A DNA stretch of 64,000 bases from JAUWKC01 sp035529895 (GTDB taxonomy: Bacteria > Planctomycetota > Phycisphaerae > Sedimentisphaerales > Anaerobacaceae): positions 1 through 64,000 of the forward strand of contig DATKVV010000096.1 in the NCBI GenBank assembly GCA_035529895.1, read 5' to 3'. Position 1 is the stretch's first letter. Each line of letters starts with the position of its first letter. The position numbers were made by a program, and so were the translations under genes. Shown here piece after piece: positions 18,983 to 28,130 of this stretch. The notes below the pieces were generated by a model. It saw nothing but the letters and a program-made list of their open reading frames with translations, had not been told where the DNA came from and searched no databases.

Positions 18983-19049
18983 AATCCGGCTCCTGACTTC
19001 TTTCAAAAAGCGACGCAAATATCTTAGACGCAGCCGCCAAAAGATGCAA

Positions 19050-19078
19050 GAAAAAAAAGCGAGTCAAAAGACTCGCCT
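19050..19078 (-). terminator. Rho-independent terminator between two minus-strand exported-protein genes
   Basis: GCGAGTC (19059-19065) pairs with GACTCGC (19070-19076) around an AAAA loop. On the minus strand an uninterrupted T8 run follows. It ends the PEP-CTERM gene at 19108-19683. Confidence 0.85.
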
Positions 19079-19107
19079 TTGAAATTTCTTGCTGTTGTCG
19101 GCACGCC

Positions 19108-19683
19108 TTATTTTCGCCGGCGCAGCAGCATCAGCCCTCCCACCCCGAGCAGCGCCACCGTCATAGGCTCGGGAACGTGAACGAGCAGCGTATCGTAAAC
19201 CCCGACCAGGTCCGCGTTAATCAGTGTCACAAGGACGTCTCCATTGTCGTTGCCCGAGAATATGATTTGGTCAATGGCCAGCCCGTTCACAGGCACTGCC
19301 GGCAGGCCGTTATGAACCAGAGCCCAGCGCGCCATGTCCGAAAGCGAGGGCCTTTCGAGGTAGTCGCTCCAGCTTTGAAGGTACTCCTCCGACGTTACCT
19401 GGCTCTCCTGCGCAAGCACTTCGAGGTCTTTGTAGAGGGGCGAGTCGCCGGTGTAAAGCATATCGTAGCCGTTAATGGCGCCCGGGCCCTCAACCAGCAG
19501 CCACCCGCTCGGATTGATATCCGCCCCGTCGCCCCACACCCCGATAACAAGACTCTCGCCCAAAGGCAACCAAACCTCGCCGCCGGGCGGGTCCACCCCG
19601 TTCACCGAAAGCGTTAAGGCCGCGCCGGCCCCCGAAGAAAATATTAGAATTGCCGCTATTATCACCCCCATTTTTTTCGCCAT
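19108..19683 (-). CDS. PEP-CTERM sorted exported protein
   Basis: A 191-residue protein with signal peptide MAKKMGVIIAAILIFSSGAGA and a C-terminal sorting signal: VPEPMTVALLGVGGLMLL followed by RRRK. PEP-CTERM proteins are cut and anchored by an exosortase and are often linked to extracellular polysaccharide. No exosortase gene is in this window. ATG 19683 was chosen because GGGAGG sits 6 bp upstream; an upstream in-frame start would add 20 residues before the signal peptide. The middle part is not recognised. Flanked on both sides by terminators, so probably a single-gene unit. Confidence 0.82.
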   Translation of the reverse strand: MAKKMGVIIAAILIFSSGAGAALTLSVNGVDPPGGEVWLPLGESLVIGVWGDGADINPSGWLLVEGPGAINGYDMLYTGDSPLYKDLEVLAQESQVTSEEYLQSWSDYLERPSLSDMARWALVHNGLPAVPVNGLAIDQIIFSGNDNGDVLVTLINADLVGVYDTLLVHVPEPMTVALLGVGGLMLLRRRK

Positions 19684-19696
19684 CTGTTCCCTCCCA

Positions 19697-19734
19697 TTAA
19701 AAGGAGGCGAGTCTTGCGGCCCGCCTCCCTTTTT
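19697..19734 (-). terminator. Terminator after the PEP-CTERM gene at 19765
   Basis: GGAGGCG (19703-19709) pairs with CGCCTCC (19722-19728). A T-rich tract follows on the minus strand and a T5 run on the plus strand, so it may act in both directions. Confidence 0.7.
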
Positions 19735-19764
19735 AACAAACAACTCTTTTGCCTGTGACCTCGC

Positions 19765-20334
19765 TTATTTGCGACGACGCAGCACAAACAGACCTCCAAG
19801 ACCCAGCAGCGCAATCGTCATCGGCTCAGGAATCTGGTGAATGAGAATAAAATCCTGCCCTACAAGATAATCAGGATCATCTTCATTAACATCCCACAGT
19901 GAGATCCTTACCCATTCGGAATCGGGTCCGAGACAATGGTAAAGCATCTGGAACTGCTTGCCACCGGCCGGATCACCTGTAAAGGCGGCTGCGGTCACTT
20001 CATAACCGTCGCCCCAGCCACCTTCAAAATACGGCACGATCATAGCGGCGTCATCTCCTGCTGCCGGCCTAAGAACCGCAGGATGCTCCTGATCGGTAAC
20101 CCATTCGCCGCCGGCGCCGCCTGCTTCCTCGATGATCACGTAGCCAGTGTACGAGTAACCTGCAGGCCCGTGCACATCGATCCCGAGGTACTCACTGATC
20201 CCGAGTTCTATCTCCATCACAATGCCGGGACCATTAGTCACCCCGTCAACTGAGAGTTCAATACCACTGAGTGCTGCATATGCTCCAGAGGTCATACAGA
20301 GCACTAAAACTAAAACTATCAATTTTTTCATCAT
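19765..20334 (-). CDS. PEP-CTERM sorted exported protein
   Basis: A 189-residue protein with signal peptide MMKKLIVLVLVLCMTSGAYA and a C-terminal IPEPMTIALLGLGGLFVL then RRRK. The core has repeated-sheet features (VDGVTNGPGIVMEIELG) and resembles the neighbouring PEP-CTERM protein at 19108 in size and layout, suggesting local duplication. GGAGAAG precedes the start by a few bases. A perfect 21-bp palindrome lies 26-46 bp upstream (20360-20380). Function unknown beyond exosortase-dependent surface display. Confidence 0.83.
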   Translation of the reverse strand: MMKKLIVLVLVLCMTSGAYAALSGIELSVDGVTNGPGIVMEIELGISEYLGIDVHGPAGYSYTGYVIIEEAGGAGGEWVTDQEHPAVLRPAAGDDAAMIVPYFEGGWGDGYEVTAAAFTGDPAGGKQFQMLYHCLGPDSEWVRISLWDVNEDDPDYLVGQDFILIHQIPEPMTIALLGLGGLFVLRRRK

Positions 20335-20359
20335 CTTCTCCTTTCGAAAACGAACTTAA

Positions 20360-20380
20360 TTCGAATGTCAGACATTCGAA
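20360..20380. promoter_or_regulatory. Perfect 21-bp palindrome upstream of a PEP-CTERM gene
   Basis: TTCGAATGTC, one central base, then GACATTCGAA. It lies between the stop of the cohesin-like gene (20434) and the start at 20334, close to the latter. The lack of a T-tract argues against a terminator; a dimeric regulator's operator is the simplest reading. Confidence 0.5.
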
Positions 20381-20433
20381 ACTGCATTTATGCTTACAAA
20401 ATCACTCTTTGCTCAGTCGCTGCTACCCGACTC

Positions 20434-21285
20434 TTACGGAGCCCTATTGCCTGGCTGACAGGTCCCGGCAGGACCATTGGTAATATTCCAGTTGGCCTTC
20501 AGGATTGCCAAGTCAAGGATCGCAACACGATAGTCGTTCTTGCCATACGGCTGATGGTCAAAGTCTGCACAAATCTCGTTGCCAACCAGCTGCTCCTTGG
20601 GCTTGTTCCAGGCACTTTTCAGGATTGCCAAGTCAAGGATTGCCACCCAGTAGTTGTTCTTACCATACGGCAGGCCGTCGGCATCGCCGAGGCACTGTCT
20701 CGCATAGCACCAGCACTCAGGCTGACCGACAAGGTCCCACTGGGCTACATCAGGCTGGCCGGCGTAGCACAGAACGTCGGGCGTAACTGGCTCGCAACGC
20801 GGCAAATTGGTCGTAGGAGGCTCAGCCGGGTCTTCCATCACGACTCCGCCGCGAAGCGCGTTCTCACCAACACAAAGGTTACAGTTTCCCGACACGGTAA
20901 CCTTCAGGAGGGGCCCATACTGGTCAGGTGCAGTCGGATGCATCGGGTCGGCAGCGGCATACAGCGAGCCCATCTCGATAATCACCAGGTTGCTGTCGAT
21001 GCCGGATGCGACGCACGTGCCCCAGTCGGTAACGGTGCCGCCGTCAATCTCGATGCTGCCAGGATAAACATAGTAGCCGGCAGCAAGGCACTCGACGGCT
21101 TTGATAGTGCCGGCGTCAACGCTCAGCTCCAGCGCGAACGCACGGACCTTGCCCTGCGCCTCGTCGTTGGTGAAGCTGACGGTTGCATTCGCGTCGCCGG
21201 GAGTCGCCGTAATCGTGACGTCCACGGCTGCAAAAGCCGGCGCGGCCATCAAAAATGCCGCCAAAACAAAAGCAATCTTTCTCAT
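20434..21285 (-). CDS. Exported protein with cohesin-like domain and duplicated dockerin-like module
   Basis: A 283-residue protein with signal peptide MRKIAFVLAAFLMAAPAFAA. Residues about 22-155 resemble the cohesin/carbohydrate-binding beta-sandwich (VRAFALELSVDAGTIKAVE, GPLLKVTVSGNC). The C-terminal part holds two 40-residue repeats: GDADGLPYGKNNYWVAILDL and ADFDHQPYGKNDYRVAILDL, each followed by AILK and a Trp. They look like dockerin calcium loops with an insert. Several cysteines are present, fitting an extracytoplasmic site. It lacks a PEP-CTERM tail, so anchoring could be by the dockerin-like part. AAGG-type ribosome site upstream. Confidence 0.78.
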   Translation of the reverse strand: MRKIAFVLAAFLMAAPAFAAVDVTITATPGDANATVSFTNDEAQGKVRAFALELSVDAGTIKAVECLAAGYYVYPGSIEIDGGTVTDWGTCVASGIDSNLVIIEMGSLYAAADPMHPTAPDQYGPLLKVTVSGNCNLCVGENALRGGVVMEDPAEPPTTNLPRCEPVTPDVLCYAGQPDVAQWDLVGQPECWCYARQCLGDADGLPYGKNNYWVAILDLAILKSAWNKPKEQLVGNEICADFDHQPYGKNDYRVAILDLAILKANWNITNGPAGTCQPGNRAP

Positions 21286-21733
21286 AATTCAACCTTCCTT
21301 TCTTCTCTTCTTTTTGCAGGGCCACACACCCTGCACTATCTTGGTTTTTTGCTAACAAACTTTTCCTGCCCAAACATAAAAATCTAATTCAATGACACAC
21401 CCCGGCCGGCAGGAATAGCCGGGCAGAAAAAGTACCCCATACTTGTTCCGCTCCTCCATACCTCCTTTCCCGCCCATCGGCGAAAATGCGTGCTATATAC
21501 TAACTCACTACTATAGCACAGTTACTACCTACAGGTGAAGGCTGACTGTATATTACCACAAGCCCGAATTCAAATCAAGGGCAAAAATGTGAAAAAAACA
21601 AAAAAAATTTAAAAAAATTACAGCTCGGCCGAAAAAGCCGCCCAAGCCCTATTCCGCCCCCTTTTTGCCGATAAAACAGGGCTTTGGAGGCCCATTGCCG
21701 GCCCTGCCGGCTGGCCTGGGGCCCATTTTTGGC

Positions 21734-21753
21734 CGAAAAAACGCGTTTTTTCG
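21734..21753. promoter_or_regulatory. 20-bp palindrome upstream of rodA
   Basis: CG, six A, CGCG, six T, CG: a perfect palindrome about 55 bp before the rodA start. It could be an operator or the end of an unseen upstream transcript; no gene ends just before it on the plus strand. Confidence 0.4.
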
Positions 21754-21806
21754 ACAATTTTGCGGTTCATATAGCAATTTCCGCCGTTCTATGTTATTTT
21801 GCGCCC

Positions 21807-23108
21807 ATGCATAATTTCTTAAAAGGGCGACTTGCACTAATCAGGCTCATACTGCTGGCGGCAGTTCTTGCGCTGGTCGCCGTCGGGGTCGCGGCTGTCT
21901 ACTCGGTCGGACACCCCGCACAGCCAGGCCCGGCGGGCCAGACCGGTGAATTGGCCGTCTACTGGAAGAAACAGCTTATCTTCGCCGCCCTCAGCATGGC
22001 CGGCTTTATCGCCGTCAATCTCGTCAGTTACCGGAGATTCGGGATATTAAGCTACTGGATATTCGGTATCGTGCTCCTTCTTCTGGCCCTGCTGCTTGTC
22101 GGCAGGTACCTCGTGGACCTCCCCTTTGTCCCCGAAAGAAACGGAACCCACAGGTGGATCCAGTTCAAAGTGGCCGGCCGCGATCTGCCCGCGCTGCAGC
22201 CCTCGGAAATCTGCAAGATAGCCTACATCCTGGCCCTGGCCTGGTACCTGCGGTACCGCAGCAACTACCGCAGCTTCAGGGCCCTTATTGGACCTTTCCT
22301 TCTGACGCTTCTGCCTATGGTCCTGATACTTGCCGAGCCGAACCTCGGCACGGTCCTGCTGATGATGCCCATTCTGTTCACCATGCTCTTTGTTGCCGGC
22401 GCAAAGGTCAGGCACCTGCTCATAATCGTCCTGCTGGCGGTGCTAATAAGTCCCTTTCTCTGGGGCCTGATGAATCATTACCAGCGCATAAGAATAAGCA
22501 GCGTGCTGCTTCAGTTCGAGTGGGTGCAGCGCAAGGCCGAGCAGTACCCGACCCTGGGCAGGATTCTGGTCGGCACCCAATTCAGCGCAAAGCAGTGGAA
22601 AAACAGGGAGGGCTACCAGCTTATCCGCTCCAAGTACGCCGTTGCCTCCGGCGGAAAAACCGGCTACGGCTTCCGCCGAGGCCCCTTCGTCAAATACAAC
22701 TTTCTGCCCGAAAGGCATAATGACTTCATATTCGCCGTCATCGCCCATCAGTGGGGCTTCCTCGGATGCCTCGGCCTGCTCGCCCTGTATGCGGTTGTTA
22801 TCGCCTGCGGCGTGGAAATCGCCGGAAACAATACCGACCCGTTCGGCAGACTGGTCGCAATCGGCATCGTGGCGATGTTTGCGGTTGAAGTCATCGTCAA
22901 CGTCAGTATGACCGTGGGGTTGATGCCTATCACGGGCCTGACTCTGCCGCTTGTAAGTTACGGGGGCTCAAGCCTTCTGGTCAGTATGATTTCGGTAGGG
23001 TTGCTGAATAACGTCGGGCGGTGCAGGCCCTTCGGAATGACGCGCAGCGTCCCGAAGCACGGTCTGGCCCGTCTGGGCGTCTCGCAAACGCTAAGACACG
23101 TCTCGTGA
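21807..23108 (+). CDS. rodA: Peptidoglycan glycosyltransferase RodA (FtsW/RodA/SpoVE family)
   Basis: A 433-residue polytopic membrane protein that polymerises lipid II glycan strands, normally with a class B penicillin-binding protein. About ten hydrophobic segments are visible. SEDS hallmarks include QPSEICKIAYILALAWYL, LAEPNLGTVLLMMPI, GYGFRRGPFVKYNFLPE, HNDFIFAVIAHQWGFLG and the final GLTLPLVSYGGSSLL. The NFLPERHNDFIF loop favours RodA over FtsW. I start at ATG 21807, where the first membrane helix begins (MHNFLKGRLALIRLIL); the frame is open further upstream but without family similarity. murJ follows 52 bp later, coupling polymerase and flippase. Confidence 0.9.
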   Translation: MHNFLKGRLALIRLILLAAVLALVAVGVAAVYSVGHPAQPGPAGQTGELAVYWKKQLIFAALSMAGFIAVNLVSYRRFGILSYWIFGIVLLLLALLLVGRYLVDLPFVPERNGTHRWIQFKVAGRDLPALQPSEICKIAYILALAWYLRYRSNYRSFRALIGPFLLTLLPMVLILAEPNLGTVLLMMPILFTMLFVAGAKVRHLLIIVLLAVLISPFLWGLMNHYQRIRISSVLLQFEWVQRKAEQYPTLGRILVGTQFSAKQWKNREGYQLIRSKYAVASGGKTGYGFRRGPFVKYNFLPERHNDFIFAVIAHQWGFLGCLGLLALYAVVIACGVEIAGNNTDPFGRLVAIGIVAMFAVEVIVNVSMTVGLMPITGLTLPLVSYGGSSLLVSMISVGLLNNVGRCRPFGMTRSVPKHGLARLGVSQTLRHVS

Positions 23109-23160
23109 GCTCCCCGGCCGAAAGACAAACTGTTGAATACGAAATATCAGGGACGAGCTG

Positions 23161-24813
23161 ATGATAAAAGGATTTAGGCAGATTGCGGCTCTGACGGCGA
23201 TAAGCCGCGTGCTCGGTTTTGCAAGGGACAGCGTTTACGCCATCGTATTCGGCCCCGGCACGCTCCTCGACGCCTGGTTCATCGCATTCAGAATCCCGAA
23301 CCTTTCCCGGCGGCTTTTCGGAGAAGGCGCCGCCTCCGCCTCGTTTATCCCCGTTTACGCCGAACAGCTCCATAAGGATTCAGCCGCCGCCGAACGCCTC
23401 GCCAACACCGTCATAACCACCCTGTTTGTCCTGCTGGCCGGAATCGTGCTGCTCGGCGAATGTCTCATCTGGCTTATGTACCGTTACTTCGGCGCCAATG
23501 ACGAGACCCGATTGATACTGTCGCTGACGGCCGTTACCCTGCCCTATATGATTTTTATCTGCCTCGTGGCGGTCATCGCCGGCGTCCTCAATGTCCATAA
23601 GCATTTCGCCGCCCCCGCGGCCGCCCCGATTATAATGAATCTGTGCATCATCGCCGGTTCGCTTGCGGCCGCGTGGCTGTTTCCCGTCCACACGCAGGCA
23701 GCGGCCGCAGCGGCTTCCCAGAAAATAATCTTTAGCTTCAGCGAGCCGACGGTCAAGCAGCTTTTCGTCGTGGCCGTCTCGGTACTCATGGCAGGCGTGC
23801 TCGAGCTGCTCGTTCAGCTTCGACCTCTCCGCAAAACGGGCCTGTCGCTGCGAATGGCCTGGGAGATTTATTCCGACCCTTACAAAAGAATTCTGCGCCT
23901 GATGGGACCGATGATAGTGGGACTGGCCGTAACGCAGATTAACACCTTGCTCGACGACCTCGTGGCGTGGTGGTTTTCAGGCTCACCGGCCAAAGGCCAG
24001 TTCTTCACCCTGCTCGGTCACCAAATCAAATATCCTCTCTGGAGAGGTTCGGTTTCCTATCTCGCATTCGCCCAGCACCTCTACCAACTGCCGCTGGGCG
24101 TCTTTGGCATCTCGCTGGCGACCGCCCTTTTTCCCGTTATGAGCGCACAGGCGGCAAAGAAGGATTACCAGGGCCTGTGCAAAACGGTCTCGCTCGGCGT
24201 TCGGGGCGCGATTTTCATTGCCGTGCCCTGTTCGCTCGGACTGGTCCTGATAGCCAGGCCGTTTATCTCGGTATGGCTTCAACACGGCAACTTCCAGGCC
24301 AAAGATACGCCCGCCGTCGCGGCGGCGCTCGCTTTCTACTCGGTGGGAATCACCGGCTATTTTATGCAGCACATTCTGGTCAGGGCCTTTTATTCGCTCC
24401 AGGATTCCAGGTCACCCGTCCGCACGGGTGTCATCGCTGTCGCGGCCAACTTCCTGCTCAACCTGACCCTGATATGGCCTCTCGGCGCCGGCGGACTGGC
24501 GGCCTCTACCGCCGCCTGCTCCTACCTGCAGGTAGCAATACTCATCGTGCTTCTGCGGCGCCGGCTCGGGCATTCCGTGCTCGAAGCACTCGGCGCGGCA
24601 ATACTGAAAACGGCTTTCGCATCGGCCTGTATGCTCGCCGCGGCGGGCGCCGCTTTCTGGCTCACAAGGGCCTGGCCCGACCTGTTCAAGCTGCTTACCG
24701 TAATTCCTGTCTCGGCGGCAACTTTCCTGCTTATCGCAAAACTGCTGCGCATCGAAATGCTTTCCCTGTTCACTGGCGGTAAACAGCCGGCAAATAGTAC
24801 TGACCTAAGTTAA
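23161..24813 (+). CDS. murJ: Lipid II flippase MurJ
   Basis: A 550-residue MOP-superfamily transporter that moves lipid II across the cytoplasmic membrane. The N-terminus IAALTAISRVLGFARDSVYA, the segment DAWFIAFRIPNLSRRLFGEG and SASFIPVYAE are diagnostic. Later segments include YQLPLGVFGISLATALFPVM and YFMQHILVRAFYSLQDSRSPV. About 13-14 membrane segments are expected. Length is typical (500-550). It follows rodA and may be co-transcribed. An alanine-rich insert between residues 165 and 205 is somewhat longer than usual. Confidence 0.93.
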   Translation: MIKGFRQIAALTAISRVLGFARDSVYAIVFGPGTLLDAWFIAFRIPNLSRRLFGEGAASASFIPVYAEQLHKDSAAAERLANTVITTLFVLLAGIVLLGECLIWLMYRYFGANDETRLILSLTAVTLPYMIFICLVAVIAGVLNVHKHFAAPAAAPIIMNLCIIAGSLAAAWLFPVHTQAAAAAASQKIIFSFSEPTVKQLFVVAVSVLMAGVLELLVQLRPLRKTGLSLRMAWEIYSDPYKRILRLMGPMIVGLAVTQINTLLDDLVAWWFSGSPAKGQFFTLLGHQIKYPLWRGSVSYLAFAQHLYQLPLGVFGISLATALFPVMSAQAAKKDYQGLCKTVSLGVRGAIFIAVPCSLGLVLIARPFISVWLQHGNFQAKDTPAVAAALAFYSVGITGYFMQHILVRAFYSLQDSRSPVRTGVIAVAANFLLNLTLIWPLGAGGLAASTAACSYLQVAILIVLLRRRLGHSVLEALGAAILKTAFASACMLAAAGAAFWLTRAWPDLFKLLTVIPVSAATFLLIAKLLRIEMLSLFTGGKQPANSTDLS

Positions 24814-25115
24814 CTGTAAGATGCGGTAAAAAATAGGGTTGGGCGCCTGTCTTAGTAAAGCGGCACGCACAAAAACGGCATTTCGTCAGATAAATGCGCT
24901 CGGCAAGGCAAGATTGGCCAAATCCGGAAAAATACCCAACTTTGGCCCTCATTATACGTAATACGTAAAGCAAAAAGAGTAATCGCCCGAAATACCTAAT
25001 TACGGACGCCTTCTGCGGCTGAATGCCGCACGGCGGGCTTGCAGAAGCGGTTTTCTGCGTTCGGTACGCCCGCCCTGAAAGGTCGCAGAATCGTTGCCCT
25101 TGACCGGGAAAACGA
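24814..25115. other. Intergenic region with no recognised gene
   Basis: About 300 bp between murJ and the TPR gene. I see a direct repeat TACGTAATACGTAA near 24955-24968 and mixed GC-rich stretches, but no RNA gene, terminator or clear promoter. Confidence 0.4.
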
Positions 25116-27581
25116 ATGTATACGAACAGTCGTAATCGCATAAATAACGGCTTGGTAAGGAATAAGCATCTTGCGCCTTGTTTCTGTGCCTTTGCGCTTG
25201 CGCTGTTGTGCTTTTGTACCTGCTGCCACGCTCAGGAGCCTCCGGACTTCGAACAACTGTCTTCATCGTCCGTCGGACAGGTATTTTACGAGCTTGCTTA
25301 CGAGCTGGCTGCCTCGCAGGATGTCACCGGGCCGCAGCTCGAGCAGGCGATTGCCCTTTTAACCTCCGCGATTAAGCTGGATGTCAGGGCCAAATATGTC
25401 CTGCCCGAGATGATTAGACTTGCCGCCCGGCACCCCGACCACGACTATTCCGAGTTGATGCGCCAACTGCTTGCGACCTATGTGAATGAATCGGCGGACC
25501 TCGAGGTCGCCCGAAAAGCCGTCTGGTATCTGCTCCAACGGGCGAACTCTCGCGAGGAGCGGGAGAAGCTTATCGAGGAATTCCTCAATAGCCTCGGCGC
25601 CAAAAACAGCCTTTTAGGTTCCGAATTGGCTGCCGAGCTGGGCCTGTTGAAGGCGGAAAAAGCCGATCTAAAAGCTGCACAATCCTACTTTTTGTATGCC
25701 TATAACCGCAACGAATACAACAGGCTTGCCTTCGCAAAGCTGGTTGAGCTTGTGGGCAAGCAGATACCACCGGTTGCATACGTGGAACATTTCAGACTCG
25801 CGCTTGGTCAAAATCCGCTGGACATTGAAGCCGCTCTGAGTCTTGCCCGGTACGCCGAGGCGCTGCAGCTTTACGATGTGGCCGCAGACGCCTATGAGTA
25901 CGCCGCCAACCTGTCCAGGTTCCTGAATCCGTCGGCTGCCCTGCCGGCTTCCATATATATTCCCTGGGCGATTAGCTGTTACAATACGCAGCGAAACCAA
26001 TACAGGTGCCTGCAGATTGCCTCGGAGCAGCGACAAACCGGCCGCTTCGACCTGTTCCTCGAGGCCATTGCGGGCAGGGCGGCTGCCAAAGTCGGCGACA
26101 AAGAGCAGGCAGACCAGATACTCAAAGCCGCGGCGGAAAAAGCACGAGAGCTTCTGGAAGAAACCCGGGCGGATAGAAGACAGGCCGCCGCAGATAAGTA
26201 CTCCCGCAAGGTCACTGCCGAGCAGCTTGCGTGGTTTTATTGCTTTGCATCGCCCGATGTTAACGAAGCGCTCGAATGGGCCAATAAAGCTTACGCGAAG
26301 GAGCCTAACTCCCCGACGGCTGCCGCTATTCTGGCTTATTCGCTTGTAATGAACGGGCAAACGGACTGGGCCAAGCTGCTGGTCGATAATTACCAGCGCA
26401 CTCAAATAGCCGATTTAACGCTTGCTCAGATATATCTGGCCGGCCAACAAAAAAGCCCGGCGGTTGAGGCTTTAAAGTCTGCAATCGCAAGAGACCCCGG
26501 CTCGCTGGAAGCCGAACGCGCCAAAGAGATTCTGGCCCGGCAGGAGGAACATTACTTACCGCCAATTGACCCGAGTGTCTTGTTGACGACCCTCAGGAAC
26601 AGGTTCGGCCAGTCGATTGTGCCGGCATTCCTCAGGCCGGCGCAGATAATCTCTGTCCAGCTGAAGCTGCGCGGGGACAAGTTCTCATACGGCAGCAAGT
26701 TCGACGGCATGGCGGCAATAACAAACAATTCGAGTGAACCCCTTGTCATTTCCGATGATGGGCTCTTCAAGGGTAATATCAGGGTCGATGCCGCGGTCAG
26801 CGGCGACCTTGAGCAAAACATACAGAACCTCGCATCCGTCAAGATTCGGCCGTCCTCACCGGTTAAGCCGGGTCAGAGCTTTTTCGTTCCACTGCCTCTT
26901 GTTACGGGCCGGCTTCGCCAAATGCTGTTCAATTATCCGCAGGCTTCGCTGGACATAGAGTTTACCGTCTTTATTGACCCCGTAATCACCGCCGAGGGCA
27001 AAACAATAAACCGGCTGTTCGACGTAGAGCCGGCAAAGGCCGTTGTAAAGCGTCCGGGCGTCGAACTCACCGGCAGATATCTGCAGAACCGACTTGATTC
27101 ACTTTTCAAAGGTCAGCAGGGCCAAAAAATAAGGGCCGCACAGCTATTCATAGGCCTTCTAATGGAGCAGTATGCGATGGCCGGCCGGGAGCCGCTTTAC
27201 AAATTCACTCACGGCGACTGGATGCCGGACTTGTTGAAATCCGCACTGGTACGCAGTCTTGCCGATGATGATTGGGTCGTGAAGGTGCATACTATGGCCG
27301 GGATGCTTTCTTTTCCGCTGGACTACGAGCTTACCGATGTTATATCGAAGAATCTGAACGATAGTAACTGGCCGTGCCGGTTGATGGCCGTACTTGTGCT
27401 GGCACGGTCTCAGGGCGGTGGTTTTGGCAAGGTGGTGGAGTGGACTGCCAAGTACGACACAAGCGAATACGTGCGCCAAATGGCTATCGCGCTCGGCCGC
27501 ACAGCGGCAGCACCAGCGGCCCAGGAACCGGCGACTGGAGCGAAACAAGGGGCTGAAGCAAAGACAGGGCCAAACAGATAA
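25116..27581 (+). CDS. Exported TPR protein with C-terminal HEAT-like repeats
   Basis: An 821-residue protein. After a basic start a hydrophobic cysteine-rich signal (FCAFALALLCFCTCC, then HAQ) precedes an export cleavage site. Residues about 50-490 are helical TPR-type repeats (AAEKARELLEETRADRRQAA, AYSLVMNGQTDWAKLL, AIARDPGSLEAERAKEIL). A beta-rich region (about 515-640) follows, then HEAT-like helices (VRSLADDDWVVKVHTMAGM, ISKNLNDSNWPCRLMAVLVL). It is probably a periplasmic scaffold. The position after rodA-murJ suggests, without proof, a link to envelope assembly. The family is not further recognised. Confidence 0.75.
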   Translation: MYTNSRNRINNGLVRNKHLAPCFCAFALALLCFCTCCHAQEPPDFEQLSSSSVGQVFYELAYELAASQDVTGPQLEQAIALLTSAIKLDVRAKYVLPEMIRLAARHPDHDYSELMRQLLATYVNESADLEVARKAVWYLLQRANSREEREKLIEEFLNSLGAKNSLLGSELAAELGLLKAEKADLKAAQSYFLYAYNRNEYNRLAFAKLVELVGKQIPPVAYVEHFRLALGQNPLDIEAALSLARYAEALQLYDVAADAYEYAANLSRFLNPSAALPASIYIPWAISCYNTQRNQYRCLQIASEQRQTGRFDLFLEAIAGRAAAKVGDKEQADQILKAAAEKARELLEETRADRRQAAADKYSRKVTAEQLAWFYCFASPDVNEALEWANKAYAKEPNSPTAAAILAYSLVMNGQTDWAKLLVDNYQRTQIADLTLAQIYLAGQQKSPAVEALKSAIARDPGSLEAERAKEILARQEEHYLPPIDPSVLLTTLRNRFGQSIVPAFLRPAQIISVQLKLRGDKFSYGSKFDGMAAITNNSSEPLVISDDGLFKGNIRVDAAVSGDLEQNIQNLASVKIRPSSPVKPGQSFFVPLPLVTGRLRQMLFNYPQASLDIEFTVFIDPVITAEGKTINRLFDVEPAKAVVKRPGVELTGRYLQNRLDSLFKGQQGQKIRAAQLFIGLLMEQYAMAGREPLYKFTHGDWMPDLLKSALVRSLADDDWVVKVHTMAGMLSFPLDYELTDVISKNLNDSNWPCRLMAVLVLARSQGGGFGKVVEWTAKYDTSEYVRQMAIALGRTAAAPAAQEPATGAKQGAEAKTGPNR

Positions 27582-27599
27582 AAAGGGTTCAGCCGGGGT

Positions 27600-28130
27600 C
27601 GGCACGACGAGGCTCGTTGGCATTTCTGCGAAACTTCTCCTGCGTTGGGGTTGCTTGGACTGGGCAAACATTCCTTTTGAAATTGGGTTTGATCCGACTT
27701 CGCCAGCCCGGCTTCGTGGAGCATTTCGGCGCGGCAAGGAGGCTTCGCCGCGACAGGTTGGGTTTGTTTTGGGTTTGTTTTTTGGGTTGCCGAAGGGGTA
27801 CAGATTTTCGTAAGTTGTTTGTAGAACAGCGGTTGCGAGAATTCGGCTGTTGGCAAATTGGGTTTGTTTTGCAGAAAAGGGCGAATTTGTAGAGGATTCT
27901 CGACACTTGTCGAGTGCGTTATAGGCACGTAAGTAGCTGGATTCTCGATTCTTGATGCTCGATTCTTGCGTATATGGTGTTGGGTTGGCAAGATGGGCAA
28001 TCCCAGTGAGATAGGTGCCTTATAGGGAGGTAAGATCATCTCACGGGATAAATTTTGGGGTGGGGTCGTAATTAATTGGGTTTTCCGCATTATTCCACGC
28101 TGTTCCATTTTGGGGGGTATTTTAACATGG
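27600..28130 (-). repeat. GT-rich intergenic repeat coding Q/N/K/P/T-rich peptide on the minus strand
   Basis: A gene-free stretch rich in TTGGGTTTGTTTT-like units on the plus strand (27683, 27759-27787, 27858-27870). The minus strand reads as an open frame of low-complexity peptide (KTNPKQTQP, QNKPNLPTAEF). Comparable Q/N/K/P-rich 'proteins' are frequent spurious annotations in Phycisphaerae-type genomes, from memory. Near 27940-27970 there is also a small imperfect repeat of GATTCT[CT]GAT. I treat it as a dispersed non-coding element rather than a gene. Confidence 0.6.

Noticed and set aside
20365..21387. 340-residue open frame on the plus strand
   Set aside because: Fully antisense to the cohesin/dockerin-like gene, which has a signal peptide and sensible domains; the plus frame has none.
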